Positions 9,354-19,117 of a stretch of 64,000 nucleotides of DNA are shown here, in pieces (the stretch's first letter is position 1; each line of letters starts with the position of its first letter). The stretch is from Parietichytrium sp. I65-24A. Taxonomy: Eukaryota > Sar > Bigyra > Thraustochytrida > Thraustochytriidae. The notes below the pieces were generated by a model. That model did no database searches and was not told where the DNA came from. It saw nothing but the letters and a program-made list of their open reading frames with translations. Position numbers and translations under genes: made by a program. The stretch lies in contig BLSF01000006.1 in NCBI GenBank assembly GCA_012862575.1, positions 1 to 64,000 of the forward strand, given 5' to 3'.

Positions 9354-12300
9354 ATGGCGGGGCGCCAGCGTCTGTCGGACCTGGAACGGCAAACTGCTCG
9401 TCTCCTTCGTGAGGCTCGCGATTCTGTAGCGAGAGCCACGAGAGGGAGGGCATCTCGGACACGGCGCAGAACTGGGGCGCGGCAACAGGGGGGAGAGGAA
9501 GAGCTACCCGATGAGCAGGAGCCTGCAGATCAGGATCGCGCTACGATTCAGGTGGAGGATGCCTCGCTTGGGGAGGGGAGCAATGAGATTGGCGACGCAT
9601 CCGAAACTGGCGCGGACGTGCAGACTCCCACTATTACGAAGAAAGGCGCAGGCGACGAAAATAATAAAATCCTCGAGGAAGGACCACGCGAGCAGCGGTT
9701 TTCGAGTCTAATCGCGGAGAGCACGACGGCACAGAGTAGCGACATTTTACAGTTGGAGCAGGAGTTTTGGCAGATAAAGAATGGCTTCTCTACATCAGAA
9801 TCTGCTGCAGTGAAAGGCGCAGGACCTCGCCGGGCTCCCGCGAGAAAACGGCGAGCAAAGCGTCCTTTGAGATCGAAAGGCCGGAAACCTGATAAGAAGA
9901 GTATTTGCGAGAGTGAGGAGGACTCTGAACCCTCTGCTTCTGTTTGTAACGTAGGCACTGGAACGGAGACAGACTATGGTGTAAAGTGTGAGGCGAGCGA
10001 TGGTGAAAACGCTGGCGACGACGATTCTGAAATACCTGCTAAAGGTCAGCCTGCCGGAGGTAAGAGCCGGAAAGCTGTTAAACACCCTAGTGGCCGGGAG
10101 ACTGGCATGAAGGAGCGGGGGGCGCAACGACGGAATGACTCGGAGAGGTTTGCACAAGAGAGGCAGCGTGCCTTCAAAGAGGAAGCTGTGGCGCGTGAGC
10201 TTCCGTTTAATGAGGAGGCAGCTCGGGTGAGCCAACAAGTGGATGACTTCATGCCGGGTCTCGAGGTGACCAAGGAGGATGTCGCTATGCAGGAAGGTCT
10301 GCTGGCAAAAGTCCAGCGAGAGGAACTTGAGCGCAAGCGAGAAAAAGAGCAGCTACAACGCTACAAGCTTATTCTCGCAAAGCAAAAGCTCGACAAAGAG
10401 GCGGCAACGGCGATTCAGAGGATCGTTCGTGGCCGCTTGGCCCGTGAGCAAACCGCGCGGATTCGGGAAGCTGGCGGCTTAGTAGCCTATCAGAACCTAT
10501 CTCTTACGAAGGAGTCCCCAGGACCATCGAATCTGTCCGCTACGCAATTGGACAGCGTGAGCGGTTCAGGGGAGCATGGGGGCGCCAGGCTCGGTTGGCG
10601 CGAAGTGCACGACCCAGCTACGGGAGACACATGGTATTACAATTCCACCACTGGGCAGAGCCAGTGGGAGCTTCCTGAGGAGCTAGGTAAGCGCCGAGTC
10701 GTAGTAGACGAGCACAAGGTGTCAGTCGGCAAGAATCACCGACAACTTGCTTCCGCAGCCAGCTCGCGAGCGGAAACCCCGATACGATTCCCGCCACTAT
10801 CTCCCACTCGGGCTTTCACGCCGGCGCAAAGCGAGTTTTCCGTGCCCAGTACGGCTGCTTCAACTCTATCGTCAGCCACCATGGCTGGCGAGTTTGAAGC
10901 GCAGTTCCGAGCAGGCACGGCGCCCTCTGACCGGCCTATGACCGGGTTCTCGCTTGATCCCCGCGGATACATGGCATCAAGAGGCCAATTGCAATCCCGT
11001 GGAGTGCGCACTCGCGGCTCTCTAGGAGCTAGCAACGACTTTGGAAGTATGGATCAATTGCCTCCAATTGGGTCGCCAACAAAGACTGCCGGGAGTGATA
11101 TAACTCTGTCGCGCACAAAATCGAGTCCAGATGACATAGACTACCTCATCGCTCCAATGAATAGCATTGGGGCTGCAGGCCTTGGAGACTCTTATGACAT
11201 TAATTCAGAAGACGACGACGAGGATATGGACGACTTTTACTCTGGTGAAAACAGCGACGAGGACAGTCTTGGCGACGATCGTCAAGTCAGGCATCGCGCC
11301 GATCCGGAGAGCGAGGATGGCGCAAGTGTTGGGTCTCGGGACGAGAGCAATAAGAGTTCACAGGCTCGAAAAAAGGGCATGGGAAGAAAGCCAGCATTCG
11401 AAAACGAGGATATGGAGGTCGGAGACGAGGCAATTGACATATTTAATTACATCGAGAAACCAAATGTGCACGCTAGTGGCGCACAGAGTCCCAACAACAA
11501 GCCAAAATCAGCACTACGGAGCGAGGAGGAAATGTCCGTGGTGACAGAGTCGGATAAGAGCTCGGTCGCGACCTGGAACGAGGCATGCGAAACGCCCCGG
11601 TTCTTCCTCCCGGACGGCACTACCGACATCAAGCTCCGCGAGACAGTTCGCAACGCTCTCAGGCAAACAAAGTATGACTCAGTTTCGGCCTTATTATCAG
11701 GGATGGCGAAAGACGCCGCAAATGCGAAGCGAGCTCAGCGGCGTCAAAAGCGTGCAGGGAGGCAGGCAGGAAAGGATGGTTCGTCAAACAACGGCCCCGA
11801 TCCTGCAAAGCTCGATGTTCAGAAAGCAGTCCTGGCGTATGCAAATTTGGACAACTCTCACGCAAATTTCATTGGAGCTACCACACAAATGCGTTCTAAA
11901 GCTAAAAAGATGCTCGGGTCCTCGATACCAGCCTTATCTGCTGAGGAGGAGCGCAAAATGCAGGAAGAACAGAATATGGACGGCAGTCAGAGCCTGGCGG
12001 CGGGCTCCGCAATCATAGGGAAGGATGGTCCGCCGGCTGTGCATGATGTGGCCTACGCCGGGTTTGCAGTTGAGGAAATTCAGACCAAGGAAGAGCAAGA
12101 TGCTAGTAATAAAGGGCAGATGCCCCGGATACCGAATGCGATTGGCAAGGATGGGAAGGAAATCTGCTTTTTGTGTTGGTGTGCTGGAGACGACGTGGTG
12201 CAGCGCTGCAACCAGCACCCACAAGAGGACAACGTTGCAGATGGCGAAGATAGTAAAAACAGCATTCTCACATGTGCCAATTGGGACGTTGGCGCACTGC

Positions 12301-15300
12301 GGCGAAAGTATCGCGCAGAAGAGATTCAGGAGGTCTTTGCAAAGTCCAATTCTTCCTTGCGTTGGGACCTGAATCGGAAGCGCTTCGTAACCATTGTCCA
12401 AGCCAAGCATCCTACTTACCGCGCTGCTTTCGAGTTGCTAGACGAATATAATTTGCGGACCCGAAGTCGAATAAAAGTGGTTCACTGGTTTCGCAGTGTT
12501 CTGGACCAGATGAAACTTGGGCGGATTCGCGGCGAACAGGCAGCTCGAAAAAGTGGCATTCTCAAAGCAAAAGAAGCTCTGCAAAACAATCGCTACATAC
12601 GCAAGTTCAAGGCCACGGTTTCCCTGCTGGAGCCCAAGCCGCCAATTACGAATGACGACATAATGCTCGCGGGAAAAGTAAACGTCGAAGAAGGCTACAA
12701 GGTGGTCAGCCGAGGAGACGGTGGGCCATTAGGGCATGGTGCTAATCGCAAGGTCAAGTATGTGATGGCACCTACAGCGAAGGCTTTCGTGCTGTACCAG
12801 CCTCGAGAAGTGCGTTTCATCTCCGAACCACAATTTGGAAGAGTGCCTCCCCCGTCTTTTGCGTACGTGGCGGAGGCAGATGAGGCCCTTGCAGAGAAAA
12901 GACGTGCGAAAAGACTTCTTCTCACGGAGGGCGGTAACCCCGAGTCCTCAGGAAGCAACAGCGGCAATCTGTCAGATATTGTGTCAAAGAAGGGGACCTC
13001 ATTCAACCGTTTCATGGATGTCAACATGATAGGATCGTGGGTTGAGCGGATGGCGTCCCATGTTGCCCAGTCTGCATCGCAAATGGCTGTCAAAGAAATA
13101 CGCGACCAAATTCCACAAGTTGCACGGTTCCGTACGAAGCACCCACCCCCAACCGCCATAAAGTACGCAACTTTTCTGAGGAGACCGTTGCAAGAAGGTC
13201 AACCCACCAAACTGGTGGGGTCCACGCCAATGATGGTCGCTCTTTCGGAAGACGTGACGACCGCGATCACGGCGCAGTTTGGAAAGTTCGTGGTGTCATC
13301 AAAAGCGTCTCTTTCTCCAGTCAAACTAAAGTACGAGGAAGTTCAAGACGAGGATGGCCTTCTCGACGACTCGCTCACGTTCAAATCGTTTCGTCCATTG
13401 TTTAACGGGTCTCTGGGACGCACTTATGAGCCGCTGGTGTCTGCCCTCAACACAAGAAACCCGCCGTGCATCCGAGCGAGTACAGTGGTTCACGAGAATC
13501 TGAGCTTGTCTTTGGCCGCCGAACGGGCTAAAGTTGAGGCGGAGCTTACGTCCCGTCTCAAGTCGGATCAGATCACGCTCAAGGAGTTTCATAGCCTCAT
13601 GAAGCGGTATGAAGAGGAGCAATTTTCAAAACCTGTGGATGACTTTGATGAACGGCACTACCATGGCCTGAACAACGAGCTTCAGACTGGCGAAGCTGGT
13701 GATGTCGGATTCCGAACAACATGCGCTGCAGCTGGTCCGCCTATACGCTCTGATTTTGAAACGGTGGAATTCACGCCATCCGGGGATATTGCAGTTCCAA
13801 ATGCCCCAGGAATACATGGAACAGTCACGACGAGGGCAGGAGTGGACTATCCATTCTGTATTCCATCGACTCGCGACCTCAGCCTGCTCGACCACTTTCA
13901 TTTGCTTGCATTCACAGATTCCTTGGGCAACGAATCGTGCTGTTTCACATCCCTTGGGCGACAAGACCCTGGTGAATTTCTTTGGCGCAACAATGTCTCT
14001 GTGCCCCTCGGAGTGTTGGAAATGCGGCTGTATCGCTCCTTTGCCTACTTTCAAACGCCTTTCATCGAAGAGTACAAAACTGCCGAAGGTATCACGTATT
14101 GGTTCAACCGAAAGACCGGCCACACGTTCTGGGAGCCACCTCTGGTGGATCTCACCAAATCCGACGAGGATGACGAGGACCGCGAGTTGGTTGAAGATCC
14201 GATGAAACCGATGACCAAGCATGAGCGCAAAAAGTACAGCACCACGCTTGGTGCACGCCGGAAACCGCCCACTGTGCTTCGCGTACGCCAGCACATGCTC
14301 CGCGACTATGAGAAAGAGTCGAGCGAATCTCGGATCGAAGTTGCTGAGGAGGGTCAGATCAGGGCATTGTCCAATGCGGAAGAGAAGCGGCGCGCTCAGG
14401 AAAAGCGATACCGAGACCGGGTCGGGCAGACGAATGTCATGCGGGGAACGCAACCTCTACAACGTCTGCAAGACGGCAAAGGTGACAATGCGTCCTCGGC
14501 TACGGACAATGGGCATGCTTCGTCTTCAGCGAAAAATAGCGAGGTTAGCGGCAAGGCTCAGCACCAAGTTCAGAAAGCCTCCAAGTCAAAGAAGAAAACG
14601 GGAAATACCGCCGAGGTCTCCGGCCAGAGTGGTGGAGCGTCGCCTCAAATGACTGCGTCCCCTACCATTGCCGATGGAACCGAACACTTTAGTGTCTCGT
14701 CGCCTGGTCAGCAGGATGAAGATGATCACGACAGAGACCATCTCATTTCTACCATTCAGAGTGCCTTGCAGACGGTCATGCTAAGCGGAAGCGGAGGTCC
14801 GTCGATGAACCAGAATGACTTACTCAAATTAGGCGTTGGGCTCGGGCTGGGAATAGGACTTGGAAAGAAGCAGAGCGCAATGTCAACGGCAAGTGCCAGC
14901 GCCAAGTACGCCTTATCGCCGAGCAGCGTCCCAATCGCTCAGCGCGAAGGATTTGGTGATGATGTTTCCAAACTTGCGACGCTTACTGACCCAAGACAGA
15001 TCAAGCTTGGCGCAGGCAAGGCTGAGAATGAGGATGAAGATGAGAATGTTGAGAGTGATTATGAGAGTGGCGAAGAGGAGGGCGATGGCGGAGACGTTTT
15101 GGTGGTGCCGACTCCCCGACACAGCGGGCCCTTCACGGGAACCAAGTCTGACCCCACAAAGTTCACACCAACTCCGGATGAGGAAGGACTCAGCTTACAA
15201 CGTGCCATGGATGCTGACGAGGACGCGGAGCAGCCGCTTTATCAGACACATGAGCCTGCTGGTGCTGGGTCCTCGTGGAAGCCCTCAGGCACTGCACATG

Positions 15301-16013
15301 GAAAGACGCGGGGCAAAGTTTTTCGAACAAAGGCAGATCTCCCAGAGGGTTTTGTAAACTCGGTTTACAAACCGCACACTGCGTCCCAGTTTGCTGATTA
15401 TCTTCCTCATCAGCCTAACCTCAATGAGGCAAGGTCAGTCGGAGTTGTCAAGCCTCGGAATATCCTCAAAGATTGGACGCAAACGAAGTTTGACCCTTGG
15501 TCAGACGGGAAAGACCAGTTCGCAACTTCGTTCGTTCCATCTCTTTTCGTCGACGAGGTCACAGGCGAGCACATGTCGTTTGATTCACATGCCGATAAGA
15601 GCGGCATTCAGGCACAGAGAGCAGAAATTGTGGAGCAGAACAAGGGCGCAGAGCAGCTGGAACAGCTCTTCTCACTCACTCGGCACAGTCGCTACGAGGA
15701 GGTAGAGCGCATGCTGGACGATCCAGACTGTGCTCTCACAGGCATTGATCAGAAGGACGCGCTTGGGAATACGCTCTTCATCGTGGCTGCCCAAAATGGA
15801 AACAAACGGATCGTCAAGCTCTGTTTACGCCGAGGTGCGGATATCAATACGCAGAATCTGTCTGGGAATACAGCTTTACATTACTGCATGAGTTACTCCT
15901 TTGACTCCCTCGCTGAATACCTCATGCAGAAAGGAGCGGACGACTCTATTTTGAACTCGGATGGCCTGACGGCTTACGAGGGCCTTTCTCTGGAAAATTT
16001 GGAGAACATGTAA
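9354..16013 (+). CDS. 2219-residue WW / IQ / ankyrin scaffold protein
   Basis: One uninterrupted frame. The first 290 residues are basic/acidic and disordered. A helical segment leads into an IQ motif at ~349-366 (AIQRIVRGRLAR), expected to bind calmodulin or a myosin-light-chain-like protein. A WW domain follows at ~413-445 (WYYNSTTGQSQW), with a second WW near 1572-1600 (YWFNRKTGHTFWEPP); WW domains bind proline-rich ligands. Between them are acidic low-complexity stretches (~618-650) and a large conserved-looking region (~930-1250) that opens with a Cys-rich patch (CFLCWC...C). A Gly/Leu stretch sits at ~1823-1840. The C terminus (~2095-2218) holds at least three ankyrin-type repeats (GNTLFIVAAQNGNKRIVKLC; GNTALHYCMSYSFDSLAEYL). 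Probably a cytoskeletal or ciliary scaffold; the exact role is unknown. Confidence 0.85.
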   Translation: MAGRQRLSDLERQTARLLREARDSVARATRGRASRTRRRTGARQQGGEEELPDEQEPADQDRATIQVEDASLGEGSNEIGDASETGADVQTPTITKKGAGDENNKILEEGPREQRFSSLIAESTTAQSSDILQLEQEFWQIKNGFSTSESAAVKGAGPRRAPARKRRAKRPLRSKGRKPDKKSICESEEDSEPSASVCNVGTGTETDYGVKCEASDGENAGDDDSEIPAKGQPAGGKSRKAVKHPSGRETGMKERGAQRRNDSERFAQERQRAFKEEAVARELPFNEEAARVSQQVDDFMPGLEVTKEDVAMQEGLLAKVQREELERKREKEQLQRYKLILAKQKLDKEAATAIQRIVRGRLAREQTARIREAGGLVAYQNLSLTKESPGPSNLSATQLDSVSGSGEHGGARLGWREVHDPATGDTWYYNSTTGQSQWELPEELGKRRVVVDEHKVSVGKNHRQLASAASSRAETPIRFPPLSPTRAFTPAQSEFSVPSTAASTLSSATMAGEFEAQFRAGTAPSDRPMTGFSLDPRGYMASRGQLQSRGVRTRGSLGASNDFGSMDQLPPIGSPTKTAGSDITLSRTKSSPDDIDYLIAPMNSIGAAGLGDSYDINSEDDDEDMDDFYSGENSDEDSLGDDRQVRHRADPESEDGASVGSRDESNKSSQARKKGMGRKPAFENEDMEVGDEAIDIFNYIEKPNVHASGAQSPNNKPKSALRSEEEMSVVTESDKSSVATWNEACETPRFFLPDGTTDIKLRETVRNALRQTKYDSVSALLSGMAKDAANAKRAQRRQKRAGRQAGKDGSSNNGPDPAKLDVQKAVLAYANLDNSHANFIGATTQMRSKAKKMLGSSIPALSAEEERKMQEEQNMDGSQSLAAGSAIIGKDGPPAVHDVAYAGFAVEEIQTKEEQDASNKGQMPRIPNAIGKDGKEICFLCWCAGDDVVQRCNQHPQEDNVADGEDSKNSILTCANWDVGALRRKYRAEEIQEVFAKSNSSLRWDLNRKRFVTIVQAKHPTYRAAFELLDEYNLRTRSRIKVVHWFRSVLDQMKLGRIRGEQAARKSGILKAKEALQNNRYIRKFKATVSLLEPKPPITNDDIMLAGKVNVEEGYKVVSRGDGGPLGHGANRKVKYVMAPTAKAFVLYQPREVRFISEPQFGRVPPPSFAYVAEADEALAEKRRAKRLLLTEGGNPESSGSNSGNLSDIVSKKGTSFNRFMDVNMIGSWVERMASHVAQSASQMAVKEIRDQIPQVARFRTKHPPPTAIKYATFLRRPLQEGQPTKLVGSTPMMVALSEDVTTAITAQFGKFVVSSKASLSPVKLKYEEVQDEDGLLDDSLTFKSFRPLFNGSLGRTYEPLVSALNTRNPPCIRASTVVHENLSLSLAAERAKVEAELTSRLKSDQITLKEFHSLMKRYEEEQFSKPVDDFDERHYHGLNNELQTGEAGDVGFRTTCAAAGPPIRSDFETVEFTPSGDIAVPNAPGIHGTVTTRAGVDYPFCIPSTRDLSLLDHFHLLAFTDSLGNESCCFTSLGRQDPGEFLWRNNVSVPLGVLEMRLYRSFAYFQTPFIEEYKTAEGITYWFNRKTGHTFWEPPLVDLTKSDEDDEDRELVEDPMKPMTKHERKKYSTTLGARRKPPTVLRVRQHMLRDYEKESSESRIEVAEEGQIRALSNAEEKRRAQEKRYRDRVGQTNVMRGTQPLQRLQDGKGDNASSATDNGHASSSAKNSEVSGKAQHQVQKASKSKKKTGNTAEVSGQSGGASPQMTASPTIADGTEHFSVSSPGQQDEDDHDRDHLISTIQSALQTVMLSGSGGPSMNQNDLLKLGVGLGLGIGLGKKQSAMSTASASAKYALSPSSVPIAQREGFGDDVSKLATLTDPRQIKLGAGKAENEDEDENVESDYESGEEEGDGGDVLVVPTPRHSGPFTGTKSDPTKFTPTPDEEGLSLQRAMDADEDAEQPLYQTHEPAGAGSSWKPSGTAHGKTRGKVFRTKADLPEGFVNSVYKPHTASQFADYLPHQPNLNEARSVGVVKPRNILKDWTQTKFDPWSDGKDQFATSFVPSLFVDEVTGEHMSFDSHADKSGIQAQRAEIVEQNKGAEQLEQLFSLTRHSRYEEVERMLDDPDCALTGIDQKDALGNTLFIVAAQNGNKRIVKLCLRRGADINTQNLSGNTALHYCMSYSFDSLAEYLMQKGADDSILNSDGLTAYEGLSLENLENM

Positions 16014-17022
16014 TATATTTTCTTGTTTTGTGTATAGAGTAATTATCACGATGTGTCACAAGTCGATATTTTTCTTCAGAACTCACCGACAGTACTCACG
16101 CCTTGAAATTTAGACACTGAGGACAGTTCCTCGACGACAAGTAATCCAAATCCAGAAACAGGACGCCTCTGCTTTACTTGACTGATTGAAAGCACTCGCT
16201 GTTGACATCCCTGAGGAGCTGTTTTCCGGAACCGTATTCAATCTGCTGGGATGGGGAAAGGAAAAAAATAGTAAGGCATTCTAAATTACAATTAGTCCCG
16301 GAAAGCTCAAACTTTACGAAACACATGGGTCAGGCAGACTTGCTGTTCTAATTTTCAGCATTGGAAGAACGCATCCAGCCTAGGAAAAGGTATATTCGTC
16401 GTGCGTCCTGGAGCCGCAGGTGCATGACAGCCAGGAGTATGAAAAGTCTGAATCTGTTCCTTTGCATCATTGCGTCGAAAGTAAAAGATACTCCTTCTAA
16501 AACCTACCCAACTCAGCCATGAGTTTGTCTGAGTGGAGGTCATTCATTCGAAAGGCTGTGCTTTACTCTCGTGTTTCACTTCCAACTTTTTCTTCCTACT
16601 CTCCGCGCCCCAATCAGTCGCAACAAAAGGTTCTTTACGTCGCTGCTCTCCAGAGGTGTATAGTTCCCTTCATGTTTCGGGCAGCTCCATTTTACAATCT
16701 TAGAACCCTTCGCTCAATAGCAGGGTCGGTATGAATCTATTGTTTCATGAACGCTATTTTCGCGAGGTGCGCCAGTTTTCTCATGCATTCTCCTACAGCA
16801 ATGGCCTTTTGTGACTACAGCAAAGTCTTTGCACATCTCGAGCCAATAATTTACATGGTTTTCAAAATGGGAGGGTTTCGCCACGGCCCGTGTATTCGCT
16901 CAGGTGAACAAAACCCGGCAATCATGCGGTGTCCACTGCCTGTTCTCCACACCTCCCACTTGGCCGATTTGAAATCACCCTCATACCGTAGGTGGGCCAT
17001 GCCGCGCATGCCTACTAGAGAG
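16014..17022. other. convergent 3' flanks, no gene seen
   Basis: About 1 kb between the stop codon of the 2219-aa gene and the stop codon of the first sulfotransferase-like gene on the other strand. AT-rich, with only short ORFs of no recognisable character. Confidence 0.5.
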
Positions 17023-18579
17023 CTAACTTACAGGGCGGGGATACGGTGAGTTGTAGTGCCCGCTCGAGTCCAAGCACTGGGGAGGAAAATTGATTCCGAG
17101 GCACGTGTACTCGATGTAATGAGCTGCGCAAAATCGCTGCGCCAATTCGGTTGGCCACGCAGCTGGGTTTGTGAGGTTGCCCAGAGCCAATTTTGATAAA
17201 TAGTGGCCCTCATCCCAGCGAATTTGTCTCATCCAAGTATCATAGCCTAGCTGCTTTGCTTTCGTATAAATTTGCCTTTTCTCCTCGGCCGAATATAACC
17301 TCGAGCCGTTCTCGTTAGTCAAATTTCTCTGTATGAGCTTGACAGCTTCTGGGTCTATGTCACTCACGATCTTGCGCAAATGGGTCCAGTCTTGCTGGGC
17401 ATGGGAACGGTCTAATCTTCCAATCATATCAAATGGTTGCGCATACTCTGCTGCCGGATTGTGTCGCTGTGCAATAGAAGTCATCTCCATTGCAGCATGG
17501 ATGAGCAAGTACATTTGCGGTGCAAGGTGAGGATTTCGCATTTGGTCCGGGAGAGGTGTTGTGAGTTCCAATGCAGCGGACAAAAATTCCTCGCGATATG
17601 CTGCGTCCAAGTCTGCACTGTCGCCTAGGAACTTCTTCTTGAAGAGATTCAATGGTTTGATTTGAATGAAGGCGCCGATAAATTTAGAGATAGGGTCCGT
17701 GACGAAAGTGAATCGCACGGAGCGCTGGAGCAGTGCTGAAAATGTATCGTAATATTCTGTTCGCCACCTGTACTTTTCGGAAGCAGATGACGTGGTAAAC
17801 GTGTGATAAAACCCCGCGAGGGGAGAAGAAAAGTCCATGCCAGCATCTTCGGGGCGCCAGGGCCGCTTCTTTTTGTTGAACACGTCGCACTGCAGACTGG
17901 TCTCGCAATTTGCAACTTCTTTTCGAAACGTCATGGATCCAACTTTTGGTATGATTAAATAGGCGAGGCGTTTTCCTCGTGAGATCGTCCAGGCTGTACC
18001 ATTGGCAAATCCAAAGCGGCTAGTAATTCGCATCCCGGCGATCCACTCTCTCGAATAGGTCAAGCCCGCGTCTTCGTTCGAGTCGCCGGCCACGTTCAGA
18101 TACTTGTCCACGTGGCGTTTCAAGCACACATTCAGCTTCTTCATGTCAATGCCTTCATTACTCTTCTCACCGGAAGGGAATTTTTCATACTTTTTCGCCA
18201 GTACCTTCTCAGAGCCTTTATCAGCCTGCTGCTCGCCGGAGGATTTGGAGCTCGCTGCGGTGTTCTGCAGGCCGCCCCCCGTACTATGAGCATCATGAGC
18301 ATCCGCGACGACCTCTTCACCAGGCGCTTGAGAAACCCGGTCGTGCTCTTTGCCTACCTGCCCACCAAACCCAGTGCCACCTCCTTGCCCTGACCTCTCG
18401 CCGGGAGCAAGCTCACTCGAGTCGCTCGCAAAATGTACGCTTCCCGAAGCTACATTCTTCTCCAGCGGCAGGGCCCAGTCAGGTTGTGTCCGGCTCACCC
18501 ACAGCACAATGAACAGGCCTACTGCTGCCAGGGCAACGCACGTCTGTGACCACTTGGAGTTGCTCCCGCAGCACTGCAT
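17023..18579 (-). CDS. type II membrane sulfotransferase-like protein, copy 1
   Basis: A 518-residue protein from the first in-frame ATG (18579); the frame extends upstream only from a TTG. A single hydrophobic segment at ~12-29 (TCVALAAVGLFIVLWVS) follows a short cytosolic tail, giving type II Golgi topology. A disordered stem of ~120 residues leads to the catalytic region. LIIPKVGSMTF at ~208-218 resembles the 5'-phosphosulfate (PAPS) binding loop of Sulfotransfer_2 carbohydrate sulfotransferases (PKVG/ACT). RFTFVTDPISKFIGAF at ~289-304 resembles the 3'-phosphate motif (RDPxxRxxSAY), though the usual Arg before Asp is Thr and the downstream Ser-Ala-Tyr is altered. Probably sulfates glycans in the Golgi. 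It is closely related to the next gene upstream on the same strand. Confidence 0.65.
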   Translation of the reverse strand: MQCCGSNSKWSQTCVALAAVGLFIVLWVSRTQPDWALPLEKNVASGSVHFASDSSELAPGERSGQGGGTGFGGQVGKEHDRVSQAPGEEVVADAHDAHSTGGGLQNTAASSKSSGEQQADKGSEKVLAKKYEKFPSGEKSNEGIDMKKLNVCLKRHVDKYLNVAGDSNEDAGLTYSREWIAGMRITSRFGFANGTAWTISRGKRLAYLIIPKVGSMTFRKEVANCETSLQCDVFNKKKRPWRPEDAGMDFSSPLAGFYHTFTTSSASEKYRWRTEYYDTFSALLQRSVRFTFVTDPISKFIGAFIQIKPLNLFKKKFLGDSADLDAAYREEFLSAALELTTPLPDQMRNPHLAPQMYLLIHAAMEMTSIAQRHNPAAEYAQPFDMIGRLDRSHAQQDWTHLRKIVSDIDPEAVKLIQRNLTNENGSRLYSAEEKRQIYTKAKQLGYDTWMRQIRWDEGHYLSKLALGNLTNPAAWPTELAQRFCAAHYIEYTCLGINFPPQCLDSSGHYNSPYPRPVS

Positions 18580-19117
18580 CTCGCCGCGACCCCTCTCTGT
18601 GTACTCGCGTACCCCTTCAAGAAGCGCACGTACGTACGCATTCGTACGCGCCAATTGGCGCTATGTTTTTGACTTATCCTCAGGCTCACTCGAACGTTAA
18701 CAGCATGATGCACCATGGAGAAAAACGAAGTGAGCGAAGGAACTTTTCGGTTGCTCATTAGTTGTTCTCTGTGAGTGCCTGTAATCCATCTGTGACCTCT
18801 GTGAATTTTCTCTGACTTTATGTGAATTCCTTTCCTCAGTCAGTCAAATTTTTTGTTGTGTTCTTGAATCGGGTACCGGTGAATACTTTTTAAAAGTACA
18901 CGATCGATTATGATCAAGATCAAGATCAAGATGAGAGAGAAAGCTTCTGGCTCAAGTCCGAGGTGGAGAGCGAGCGGATGTGAGCGGAGAGTGACAGGAG
19001 GTAGTGAACTTGAAAATTGTTGAATTTTGATTTGTGATGCTAACCCATGGTCACGTTCATAAAATGGGGAATGATTGCAAGAGGCGCAGATTATGGCAAT
19101 TCGAGAAAGTGCAGCTT
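18580..19117. other. spacer between tandem sulfotransferase-like genes
   Basis: 538 bases holding the promoter of copy 1 and the 3' end of copy 2. It contains a short (GATCAA)n-type repeat near 18910-18930. No gene is seen. Confidence 0.5.

Noticed and set aside
16747-17049. 100-codon plus-strand ORF between convergent genes
   Set aside because: No motif, overlaps the end of the sulfotransferase-like gene and lies in expected 3' UTR sequence.
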